From contig JAUVJW010000055.1 of assembly GCA_030596465.1 (NCBI GenBank), positions 1 to 8,840 of the forward strand: a stretch of 8,840 nt of DNA. The letters run 5' to 3'. Positions within the stretch are counted from its first letter, which is position 1; each line of letters opens with the position of its first letter. Source of the DNA: Candidatus Fermentibacteraceae bacterium. Lineage in GTDB: Bacteria; Fermentibacterota; Fermentibacteria; Fermentibacterales; JCC-6. Below the pieces are notes generated by a model. It worked only from the letters and a program-made list of their open reading frames with translations. It did no database searches and was not told the origin of the DNA. Shown one piece after another: positions 1 through 5,627 of the stretch. Position numbers and translations under genes: made by a program.

Positions 1-910
1 CAATACCGGATGGGATGAAAATCAAATCTCCATTTCCAAATCTGTCCTGAACCCGACCCAGCCTGTTGAAAATAAAAACAGCCTCATTGAAAAATCCAAA
101 GGCGTATATCTCTCCCAGGTTTCCAGCCGCGACCATCATGCTTAACTCAGAATGACCAGTCCGGCCACTGACAGCTTCTTCAATAATCAGATCAATCGCA
201 CCATGACTGTCAAAGCGAATAATATCATCTCTGTTGCAGTACCAGGACGCCAGAACACTACCATCCTGAGCCACATCAACATCTTCAAAACCCCATCCAT
301 CAGGATGCTGAAGAGAATCGATCAACTCACCTGTTTCACCATTGTGAACATACATCTCACCGTTGTACACCATGTACAGAATTCCATCCCGGGAGCAGGA
401 CATGGCAAAAAGAAATTTTTCTTCTTTATCCGCGAATGACCACTGATTGATAAAGCAGCCGTTCCTGTCAAAAACCTGGATACGACTGGTTTCCCACTCT
501 CCAACAAAGATATTGCCGCTATCGTCAACTGTAATGCACTTCGGTCTCTGGAAATAGCCGAAACCTGTTCCCGGTCCACCAAATTCCATAGTAACAAGTT
601 CAGCCCCGGATTCATATGGAACAGTAACATCTTCAATCGCCCGCGAAACCCTTTTTCCGTCTGCGCCTGTCAGGTAAAAAACAAACGTTCCAATTCCAAT
701 TACCAGAAAAACACCGGTCATGATCAGAATAACAGCGGTTTTCCCTAATGTATTCCCCTGAGCGGGAACAACAGACGATGATCCTTGAAAACCTGCGAGA
801 TGAGCTGGAACCATCACCGAACTACCGCAGTACTTGCAAATTACTGATGTTGCGCCCTTGCGAATCTTTACCGAGGCTCCGCAAGACGGACAATCCAATT
901 GAACAGCCAT
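1..910 (-). CDS. Zinc-ribbon, single-TM, NHL-like beta-propeller protein (partial, 3' end outside window)
   Basis: The minus-strand frame is open from ATG at 910 to the left edge (303 codons, no stop), so the C-terminus is missing. Residues 7-28 form a CPSC...CKYC zinc ribbon (Cys7, 10, 25, 28). A hydrophobic helix spans about 58-80. From about residue 105 there are NHL/six-bladed-propeller-like blades: the first has FGGPGTGFGYFQRP, then VDDSGNIFVGEW and RIQVFD (110-148). Three degenerate blades follow and a fifth begins at the edge. Start choice: GGAGG at 915-919 lies 4 nt before this ATG, and the zinc ribbon begins right after it. The likely topology is a cytoplasmic zinc ribbon, one membrane crossing and an extracytoplasmic propeller; this is inferred. 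NHL-type propellers usually bind proteins or ligands, and no catalytic residue is evident. The gene is divergent from the lipoprotein gene at 1116. Function unknown. Confidence 0.85.
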   Translation of the reverse strand, partial: MAVQLDCPSCGASVKIRKGATSVICKYCGSSVMVPAHLAGFQGSSSVVPAQGNTLGKTAVILIMTGVFLVIGIGTFVFYLTGADGKRVSRAIEDVTVPYESGAELVTMEFGGPGTGFGYFQRPKCITVDDSGNIFVGEWETSRIQVFDRNGCFINQWSFADKEEKFLFAMSCSRDGILYMVYNGEMYVHNGETGELIDSLQHPDGWGFEDVDVAQDGSVLASWYCNRDDIIRFDSHGAIDLIIEEAVSGRTGHSELSMMVAAGNLGEIYAFGFFNEAVFIFNRLGRVQDRFGNGDLIFIPSGI

Positions 911-935
911 ACACCCTCCATTTGTTTATGGATAT

Positions 936-941
936 AGTATA
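936..941 (-). promoter_or_regulatory. Candidate -10 element for the zinc-ribbon/propeller gene
   Basis: On the minus strand this hexamer reads TATACT, one mismatch from the sigma70-type TATAAT. It would place transcription start near 929, giving a leader of about 20 nt that includes GGAGG. No good -35 box is visible at 16-18 nt. The plus strand also reads TATAAT at 938-943 and 978-983, so AT-rich chance matches are possible here. Confidence 0.3.
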
Positions 942-1010
942 ATCCGGAAAGCATAACCAAACCACAGGACGGGCGACTATAATAATCTTCGTATCTATCA
1001 GCCTGCTTAT

Positions 1011-1052
1011 CACATTTCTGATGTGTTACAATTTGTTACCTGCCGGTAACAC
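1011..1052. promoter_or_regulatory. Inverted-repeat cluster in the divergent intergenic region
   Basis: The 205-bp gap between the divergent starts (910 and 1116) holds several dyads. CACAT 1011-1015 pairs with ATGTG 1021-1025. TGTTACC 1034-1040 pairs with GGTAACA 1045-1051 across a 4-nt loop. GTGTTAC 1023-1029 can instead pair with GTAACAC 1046-1052, so two hairpins compete for the same right arm. This could be an operator or a leader structure for either gene. There is no T-run after it, so a terminator is unlikely. Nothing else is recognisable in this gap apart from the candidate promoter hexamers. Confidence 0.35.
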
Positions 1053-1071
1053 GCCGCACCCACCGCTTCTC

Positions 1072-1077
1072 TATTAT
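1072..1077 (+). promoter_or_regulatory. Candidate -10 element for the 1116 lipoprotein gene
   Basis: TATTAT lies about 40 nt before the start codon and just upstream of the AAAGGAGG ribosome binding site. The position fits a -10 box, but there is no recognisable TTGACA-like -35 element 16-18 nt upstream. The dyad at 1034-1051 would then sit at about the -35 position, suiting a regulator site; this is inference. Confidence 0.25.
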
Positions 1078-1115
1078 GGAATCACCGGAATGGGCCGGTG
1101 TTAAAGGAGGCTGAA

Positions 1116-1991
1116 ATGACAAAGATAATAATAGCGGCATCAGCACTGATTCTTGTAGCTGGGTGTGTGGAATCACCCGAATTGACCGATGCGGATTGGA
1201 TCAACCAGCTTGTAGCCGGATCAAATGTCAGCGAGACATCAAACCTGAATGGAACCGGAGATGCGGGAGAGGACGGAAAGTCAGGAGAGGAAGTCTCCGT
1301 TCCCGAATTCTGGTACCGGGAACTGACAAGCGAACCGTACAGGGAAATCATTCTTGAAAACGACCCGGCAGCCGGAGTCTGTACCGTTACGGTTATTCAC
1401 ACTCTCTCCGCAAGGCTTATCATTGACACTGTCTGGGATGGAGTATTCGAACCGGGCTCAAAAACAATCAGCGATACCAGATACGCAAGATTAATTGTAG
1501 AGAAACACTCTGATGAAGTATCTCACGGCGGCTGGCGTATAATTTCCGCTACGCCTGCCGAGCATATGCTCACACCGGATGGCCAGGAAGTTTTTATATC
1601 TTCAATGAGTTTATACAAAGATGATGAGTTAATCTGGGAATGCACAGATCCGGGCAGTTTCTACCGGGTTGACTCTGAATTACCTCAACTCTCTGAAGGT
1701 GACTTCGTTCGTATGGAAGCCACAATTAACCATCTTAATCCCCAGTATGATCCACCGTTCTTCGTTGTTGCTCACGGTCCCCTTTCCGGCCACAGCAGAC
1801 ATCTCATGTATGACAACGGGCTCTACGGCGACGAAACAGCGGATGACGGCATCTTCAGCTACGAATGGTATGTGGAATACACAGGATTCCACCATCGCAT
1901 CGCTGTTGATGTAATTGACGCTGACACCTTCGCCGACCAGACAGAAGAAGACTACGACTCGGGAGCCTGGGGAATCCACTTCCTGAAGTAG
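1116..1991 (+). CDS. Lipoprotein with C-terminal Ig-like (choice-of-anchor X-like) domain
   Basis: The product is 291 aa. Its N-terminus MTKIIIAASALILVAGC is a type II signal peptide with lipobox VAGC (Cys17), so it should be lipidated and anchored in the envelope. Start choice: AAAGGAGG at 1103-1110 is 5 nt before ATG 1116; an upstream in-frame GTG at 1098 would put the ribosome binding site inside the coding region. Residues 38-62 are a Ser/Gly/Asn/Asp-rich linker. About residues 90-190 are beta-rich. The C-terminal part (about 200-291) contains DNGLYGDETADDGIFS (243-258), resembling the D-G-x-x-G-D-x-x-x-x-D-G-x-[FY] loop of extracellular Ig-like 'choice-of-anchor X' domains, often a calcium-type Asp-rich loop. 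No catalytic motif is seen. The gene stands alone and a hairpin follows its stop. Exact function unknown. Confidence 0.85.
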   Translation: MTKIIIAASALILVAGCVESPELTDADWINQLVAGSNVSETSNLNGTGDAGEDGKSGEEVSVPEFWYRELTSEPYREIILENDPAAGVCTVTVIHTLSARLIIDTVWDGVFEPGSKTISDTRYARLIVEKHSDEVSHGGWRIISATPAEHMLTPDGQEVFISSMSLYKDDELIWECTDPGSFYRVDSELPQLSEGDFVRMEATINHLNPQYDPPFFVVAHGPLSGHSRHLMYDNGLYGDETADDGIFSYEWYVEYTGFHHRIAVDVIDADTFADQTEEDYDSGAWGIHFLK

Positions 1992-2025
1992 ATCAACACC
2001 CACCCCATCTCCACCCTCCTCACCG

Positions 2026-2051
2026 AAGCCGGCGGCATCTGCCGCCGGCTT
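2026..2051 (+). terminator. GC-rich hairpin downstream of the lipoprotein gene
   Basis: AGCCGGCGGC (2027-2036), loop ATCT, GCCGCCGGCT (2041-2050) make a perfect 10-bp stem, extended by an A-T pair at 2026/2051. It lies about 35 nt after the TAG stop at 1989-1991. Only a short TTT follows the G-C stem, so it is a weak intrinsic terminator or a transcript-stabilising hairpin. Confidence 0.6.
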
Positions 2052-2107
2052 TCCACTTCAAAATAATACAATACCTCTGACTGGGGATTGCTATATTCCT
2101 CTCCCGG

Positions 2108-2113
2108 TATAAT
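2108..2113 (+). promoter_or_regulatory. Candidate -10 element for the GNAT gene
   Basis: A perfect TATAAT lies 52 nt upstream of the chosen start at 2165 and after the hairpin that ends the preceding gene. The -35 region is weak: GATTGC at 2086-2091 has 16-nt spacing. A separate promoter here is reasonable because the upstream gene appears terminated. Confidence 0.4.
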
Positions 2114-2164
2114 CAACTCTCAGCCCACACCATGAAATGTGTCCCACCTCAAAGGAGTATATGT

Positions 2165-2902
2165 ATGACCTGGAACTCACCGGAGGAAATCGTCTCATTC
2201 TTGAAACGCAGCGAAATAAAAAACATGAATATGCTCTACTTCATGGAGAACAATCCAGTTCACAGTATTGAACAAACAGGAAACTCTGTTGTACTGCGGG
2301 GAGAAAGCGACCATCCATGGGTGTATATCAGCAGTCCCAATGAACAGGAATTGACCACTGTCATTAAAACCCTTACAAAAAATGATAGATTCTTCGCCGT
2401 GATTGAAGATTGGATGCTTCCCGCTCTTACTGCCGGCAATGCCCTTGTCTGGCAATTGTCTACAATGAAACTGGTATTACCGCAACATATCACATTTCCT
2501 CAAAAGCCGGAATCTCATATCACTCCGTTATCTGTCAGTGACGCTCAGTATTTGTATGAGCATTCGATGTATCAGGGAGTGACATCTTCTGACTATATCC
2601 GCAATCGCATTCAGAATGGTCTCAGCGCGGGAATCCATGATTCAGGAAAACTGGTTGCCTGGGCACTGACCCACGATGACTCAGCCATGGGATTTCTGCA
2701 TGTACTTCCGGCTTACAGAAGAATGGGATACGCATACGAGCTGACAGTCTATCTGATCAACCAGTTACGAAAGCAGGGAAGAATTCCATTTGTACAGATT
2801 GAAGAAACAAATGTCAAATCGATGCGCCTGGCTGAGAAACTGGGCTTCCGGAAAGACCGGAGAGTACACTGGTTTGAAGTTCAGCATAATGAAAAGATTT
2901 AG
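2165..2902 (+). CDS. GNAT-family N-acetyltransferase, FR47/glycine-N-acyltransferase-like
   Basis: The product is 245 aa, a predicted soluble acyl-CoA-dependent N-acyltransferase. Start choice: AAAGGAG (2151-2157) is 7 nt before ATG 2165, whereas the upstream in-frame ATG at 2132 lacks a ribosome binding site and would contain this one. The C-terminal half (about 120-240) is a GNAT fold. Motif A is FLHVLPAYRRMGYAYELT (177-194), whose RRMGYA matches the acetyl-CoA pyrophosphate loop Q/R-x-x-G-x-G/A. A motif-B-like NVKSMRLAEKLGF follows at 216-228. Residues 1-115 form a separate N-terminal domain, as in FR47-like and glycine-N-acyltransferase-like proteins, where it packs against the catalytic GNAT domain. 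Substrate unknown; amino-acid or other small-amine acylation is possible, but nothing in the sequence fixes it. The neighbours give no pathway clue. Confidence 0.85.
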   Translation: MTWNSPEEIVSFLKRSEIKNMNMLYFMENNPVHSIEQTGNSVVLRGESDHPWVYISSPNEQELTTVIKTLTKNDRFFAVIEDWMLPALTAGNALVWQLSTMKLVLPQHITFPQKPESHITPLSVSDAQYLYEHSMYQGVTSSDYIRNRIQNGLSAGIHDSGKLVAWALTHDDSAMGFLHVLPAYRRMGYAYELTVYLINQLRKQGRIPFVQIEETNVKSMRLAEKLGFRKDRRVHWFEVQHNEKI

Positions 2903-2906
2903 TCAC

Positions 2907-2936
2907 TTGCGAAACACCATAATTCTGCGATATTAA
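2907..2936 (+). promoter_or_regulatory. Possible promoter for the HEAGH membrane protein gene
   Basis: TTGCGA (2907-2912) and TATTAA (2931-2936) are separated by 18 nt in the 87-bp gap after the GNAT gene. Each hexamer has two mismatches from the sigma70 consensus. No terminator hairpin is apparent between the two genes, so read-through from the GNAT gene is equally possible. Confidence 0.3.
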
Positions 2937-2971
2937 TTGTGTAAAGCCATTCATGGAGGAATTAACTGCCT

Positions 2972-2986
2972 ATGGAAAAAAACTGA
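2972..2986 (+). other. Four-codon mini-ORF (MEKN-stop) directly before the membrane protein
   Basis: ATGGAAAAAAACTGA reads Met-Glu-Lys-Asn-stop, preceded by GGAGG at 2955-2959 (12-nt spacing). It is in the same frame as the following gene, whose ATG begins 3 nt after the TGA. It could be a leader peptide that feeds ribosomes to the weakly led ATG at 2990, the original start interrupted by a point mutation, or chance. Confidence 0.35.
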
Positions 2987-2989
2987 TTT

Positions 2990-3631
2990 ATGTCAAAAAA
3001 ACCTCTTGATTACGACCATATACTGAAAAAATCACTGTCAAAGCGCTTTCTCGATTACATGTTTTACACAAAGGATAAAACGGAAGTGGTTTACTTTGCC
3101 GGAAGGCTGATTCTTTTTGTCTTCCTGCTGATCTGGTCTGTAAAATTCCTGAGCTGCTCCATTGAGAGCAACTATGCCGGAAAATGCTTCATGCATCTTG
3201 TGAACCTGCCTTTCCATGAGGCCGGGCATGTGTTTTTCATTTTCACGGGAAGGGTTATGCACTCTCTTGGTGGAACCCTGGGACAGATTATCATGCCACT
3301 GATCTGTACTCTTGTGCTCCTGATAAAGACCCGTGACACCTTCGGAGCTTCAATTACTCTCTGGTGGACAGGCGAGAGCATTCTGGATATTGCTCCCTAC
3401 ATAGATGACGCAAGATCACTCAGCCTGCAGCTGCTTGGGGGAAACACCGGCGCATCAGCACCATACGGATTTCATGACTGGAACTTCATACTTACCGAAC
3501 TGAATCTGCTCAGACACGATCATCTGATTGCGGGCATTGCTGAGACTTCGGGGAAGCTTATTATGGCAGTGTCCCTGATGTGGGGCGCTGTTATTCTCGT
3601 TAAGCAGTTCAGGAAATTGAAAAAAGTTTGA
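2990..3631 (+). CDS. Multi-pass membrane protein with HEAGH (HExxH) metalloprotease-like motif
   Basis: The product is 213 aa. The first membrane segment is at about 33-56. Next comes LPFHEAGHVFFIF (73-85), whose H76-E77-x-x-H80 is a zincin signature lying in a hydrophobic stretch, as in the site-2/M50 group of intramembrane proteases. A Gly-rich turn LGGTLGQ (93-99), a second helix (about 98-113), a polar segment with ILDIAPYIDDA (131-141) and HDWN (162-165), and a final helix (about 179-204) follow. The basic tail KQFRKLKKV suggests a cytoplasmic C-terminus. Asp133 could be a third metal ligand, playing the role of the LDG Asp of M50 proteases, but the canonical motif is absent, so activity is unproven. 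No strong ribosome binding site precedes ATG 2990; see the mini-ORF. I recall similar small HEAGH membrane proteins annotated as hypothetical. Confidence 0.8.
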   Translation: MSKKPLDYDHILKKSLSKRFLDYMFYTKDKTEVVYFAGRLILFVFLLIWSVKFLSCSIESNYAGKCFMHLVNLPFHEAGHVFFIFTGRVMHSLGGTLGQIIMPLICTLVLLIKTRDTFGASITLWWTGESILDIAPYIDDARSLSLQLLGGNTGASAPYGFHDWNFILTELNLLRHDHLIAGIAETSGKLIMAVSLMWGAVILVKQFRKLKKV

Positions 3632-3633
3632 GA

Positions 3634-3662
3634 ATCATCGTCGCTGCTCCGGCAGCGCTGAT
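3634..3662. other. Hairpin between the convergent genes
   Basis: CGCTGC (3642-3647), loop TCCG, GCAGCG (3652-3657) form a 6-bp G-C-rich stem. An outer ATCA/TGAT pairing (3634-3637 with 3659-3662) extends it across a small internal loop. It begins 3 nt after the stop of the plus-strand gene at 3631. No T-run follows on the plus strand, so it is only a candidate terminator or 3'-end stabiliser for the plus-strand transcript. Confidence 0.4.
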
Positions 3663-3668
3663 CAGTAC

Positions 3669-3711
3669 AAAAAACGATCTGCCCTGATCCGGGAAAGACC
3701 AGAGCAGACCG
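3669..3711 (-). terminator. Intrinsic terminator closing the minus-strand operon
   Basis: Read on the minus strand, the stem CGGTCTGCTCTG (3711-3700) pairs along 12 positions, including two G-T wobbles, with CAGGGCAGATCG (3686-3675) across a 13-nt loop. TTTTTT (3674-3669) follows immediately. A stable stem plus T6 starting 23 nt after the TGA at 3735 is a textbook rho-independent terminator for the DUF2807 gene and the whole operon. Confidence 0.8.
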
Positions 3712-3734
3712 CAGGGCTTCGCGGATAGAGTTTT

Positions 3735-4547
3735 TCACTCCACTATTTCCACTTTACCAACACCTGAGATATGCTTGTGTACTGTTGCAGGATTTCCGTG
3801 GCAGATAACTCTACCTGCTCCGGATATCTTTACAGTCACCTCTTCATTGGCATGCACGACTGTTTTTGCAGAACCTGAGAGTTTGATCTTTACTTTTTCC
3901 GCGATCAACTCGTCGGCAGATAGATTTCCGGCACCGGAAAATCTTACTTCCATGTCCCTGCATTTACCTGAAGCTGTTACTTTACTGGCACCACTGCCCT
4001 TAATAAATAACTCGGGCGAATCCAGATTAGTGACCGTGGCTTTTGTCGCACCATACAGTCTCAGGCTTCTGAGATCCTGCATTCCGATCTGAAGCCTGAT
4101 ACCAATTTTTGAGGAAACCGAATGGGCGAAGGAAACGGAAAGCTCTTCCTTTTCCACCACTGTCTTTACCAATTCAAGAAGGTTGTCATCAGTTGTAACT
4201 GTGAGCATCTGTGGCTGACCGCAGACTATATCAACCTTTATCGCCCCGGAAACCTTCACTTTCTTAAAAGGATCCACATCAACCACCTGACTCTTTTCCA
4301 CGCCGCTTCCTTTTTTCCTGTTACTGAACAGGATTCCAAAGAAAGACAAAAACGGAATTGTGACAAGCAGAATAACCAGTACAATGCCTGCTGTAAGTAA
4401 AGTGCCTGTAAGAGCTACCCCCACAACAGGTAGAACAATGGCCATAACGAGAGCAACAACAGCAATGGCAAAAACAACTGCTCCCACAGCAATAATTACA
4501 CGGAGAACGGGGTTCTCTATCTCATGATTGAAGAAAAAGAGAGTCAT
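3735..4547 (-). CDS. Two-TM membrane protein with GIN/DUF2807 beta-solenoid domain
   Basis: The product is 270 aa. After a short N-terminus, two long hydrophobic segments (about 13-40 and 42-74) are followed by basic NRKKG (76-80). Residues 88-270 match the DUF2807 'head GIN' adhesin-like family: an initial VSGAIKVDIVCG (99-110), then a Gly-turn repeat about every 20 residues (YGATKA 165, GSGASKV 184, FSGAGNL 203, LSGSAKT 223, ISGAGRV 241, ISGVGKV 260), consistent with a right-handed beta-solenoid. Family members are usually secreted or lipid-anchored; here the anchor is an N-terminal TM hairpin, which leaves the side of the membrane carrying the solenoid uncertain. The start overlaps the upstream stop as TAATG, so translation is coupled to the coiled-coil lipoprotein. 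It is the last gene before the terminator at 3669-3711. Function unknown; a scaffold or adhesive envelope role is inference. Confidence 0.85.
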   Translation of the reverse strand: MTLFFFNHEIENPVLRVIIAVGAVVFAIAVVALVMAIVLPVVGVALTGTLLTAGIVLVILLVTIPFLSFFGILFSNRKKGSGVEKSQVVDVDPFKKVKVSGAIKVDIVCGQPQMLTVTTDDNLLELVKTVVEKEELSVSFAHSVSSKIGIRLQIGMQDLRSLRLYGATKATVTNLDSPELFIKGSGASKVTASGKCRDMEVRFSGAGNLSADELIAEKVKIKLSGSAKTVVHANEEVTVKISGAGRVICHGNPATVHKHISGVGKVEIVE

Positions 4548-5074
4548 TATCTTCCGCCAGTTGTTCCACCTGTTGTTCCACCTGTTGTTCCGCCGGTTGA
4601 TCCTGTGCGTCCACCGGAACCCGAAGAGGATCCGGTTCTGCCGGTATCACCGCTGTTGGTTCCCATACTGGTAACGCTGTTCCTCAGTGAGGCTATCTCG
4701 CCTTCAAGATCATTGATTTCGCTCCTCAGAGTGTCGATTGAAAGACTCTGAGTTTCTATAATTTGAGTCATTTCCTCCATAAGGGAATCTGATCTGGCTG
4801 AAAGGGTCTCAAAATCCTCATCAATGGTTTCCATAAGGCCTTCCATGTCAAAGTCAGGCATTTCCGGCAATTCAAAGGTTTCTGAACCGATCTGCTCTTG
4901 AAGAGCATCAATTCTCGCACCAAGTTCCTCATTGTTCTCCACAACATCCTGAATTTCACTGGAAATATCATCAACCTGTCCCTGTACCTGGGCAGCAACT
5001 TCACCGGTACCGGGCATTTCACATGCGCCAGATAGAAGTACAAATCCAATGCCAAGTAGAATAATTTTCTTCAT
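4547..5074 (-). CDS. Coiled-coil lipoprotein with Gly/Thr-rich repeat tail
   Basis: The product is 175 aa. MKKIILLGIGFVLLSGAC is a lipoprotein-type signal (Cys18); the lipobox SGAC is slightly off the usual L-[AS]-[GA]-C. Residues about 25-64 and 78-135 are acidic, heptad-like helices (for example IDTLRSEINDLEGEIASLRN at 113-132), predicting coiled coils resembling Lpp-type or spacer proteins. Residues 138-175 are low-complexity Gly/Ser/Thr ending in GGTT repeats. The ribosome binding site AAAAGGAG lies 6 nt before ATG 5074, inside the 3' end of amrA, whose stop is only 1 nt away. The stop TAA shares its first T position (4547-4549 on plus) with the next start as TAATG, so it is coupled to the DUF2807 protein. 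No enzymatic motif is seen. It is likely an envelope-anchored structural partner of the next gene product, but that is inferred from linkage alone. Confidence 0.8.
   Translation of the reverse strand: MKKIILLGIGFVLLSGACEMPGTGEVAAQVQGQVDDISSEIQDVVENNEELGARIDALQEQIGSETFELPEMPDFDMEGLMETIDEDFETLSARSDSLMEEMTQIIETQSLSIDTLRSEINDLEGEIASLRNSVTSMGTNSGDTGRTGSSSGSGGRTGSTGGTTGGTTGGTTGGR
4560..4595 (-). repeat. 12-bp tandem repeat encoding the GGTT tail
   Basis: Three 12-bp units (plus-strand GTTGTTCCACCT at 4560 and 4572, then a variant ending CCGCCG at 4584) lie end to end, with a degenerate fourth unit at 4596-4607. The period is a multiple of three, so copy-number change would lengthen or shorten the Gly/Thr tail without a frameshift. 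Confidence 0.85.
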
Positions 5075-5075
5075 T

Positions 5076-5627
5076 TTAATCTCCTTTTTTAGTTGTTATT
5101 TCGCTGAATACTTCAGCTGTATACGAAAGAATTTCGGTTTCTTTTTGCAGATAGGCTTCAGGCGGAAGCCCGGCCTTCAGGCAGGTATGTGCCAGAAATG
5201 TCTCTCTGTCCCATCCCTCTTCAAATGCCACCTGAGGTAGAAGGGTGCCCGCTCTGGAGCCTCTTCTTATGTAGAGCCCATGCGTTCCCGGTAAAACATC
5301 GTCAGCCTTGATTCTTTCCATGGGTGACAATACAGAAATTTCTATGCTCAGACCCTCCACCTCATCTGGAGAAACAGGAACAAATCTGGGATCGGATACA
5401 GCAGCTTCCCGGGCCATTGCTCTCACTGTCGCACCAAGTGAGCCTACACCGGCAAAGTGCCCGATGCAACCCCTGAGCCTGCCATCTGCCTTGAGTGTAA
5501 CAAAGGCTCCTCCTGCTCTGCCGCAAACATCCTCATCGGGCAACTCCGGGAGAGCAGTACCGTCTGCTGCCGCCAGCACAGACATCCTGGCAAGATTCAA
5601 CAGTATTTTCTTCTCATTATCAGTCAT
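5076..5627 (-). CDS. amrA: AMMECR1-domain protein (AmmeMemoRadiSam system protein A)
   Basis: The product is 183 aa, the usual length for a stand-alone bacterial AMMECR1 protein. The N-terminal helix (EKKILLNLARMSVLAA, 5-20) is followed by the family core GGAFVTLKADGRLRGCIG (39-56), with the hallmark LRGCIG at 51-56. DPRFVPVSPDEV (79-90) with IEISVLSP (96-103), then GLYIRRG (117-123), TLLPQVAFEEGWDRETFL (128-145), CLKAGLP (149-155) and a C-terminal YTAEVFSE (169-176) complete the fold. It is a soluble protein of unknown biochemical activity; the conserved Cys54 is a candidate functional residue. Its ATG overlaps the amrB stop as ATGA, so the pair is translationally coupled. In many prokaryotes these two sit with, or are fused to, a radical-SAM protein (AmrS), which is absent from this window. 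Identity is secure; function is not. Confidence 0.93.
   Translation of the reverse strand: MTDNEKKILLNLARMSVLAAADGTALPELPDEDVCGRAGGAFVTLKADGRLRGCIGHFAGVGSLGATVRAMAREAAVSDPRFVPVSPDEVEGLSIEISVLSPMERIKADDVLPGTHGLYIRRGSRAGTLLPQVAFEEGWDRETFLAHTCLKAGLPPEAYLQKETEILSYTAEVFSEITTKKGD

Noticed and set aside
322..636. 104-codon minus-strand open frame
   Set aside because: Out of frame with the propeller gene, which is open through the whole of 1-910 and has domain support.
1009..1026. CRP/FNR-type operator
   Set aside because: CACAT-N5-ATGTG has the half-sites in the opposite orientation to TGTGA-N6-TCACA and is only 5 bp per arm.
2132..2164. Upstream ATG for the GNAT gene
   Set aside because: The strong AAAGGAG site lies inside this extension and serves ATG 2165.
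2984..2986. UGA recoding (readthrough of the in-frame TGA before the HEAGH gene)
   Set aside because: TGA is plainly a stop in amrB, dapA and the DUF2807 gene, where it forms ATGA overlaps or precedes the terminator, so the standard code applies.
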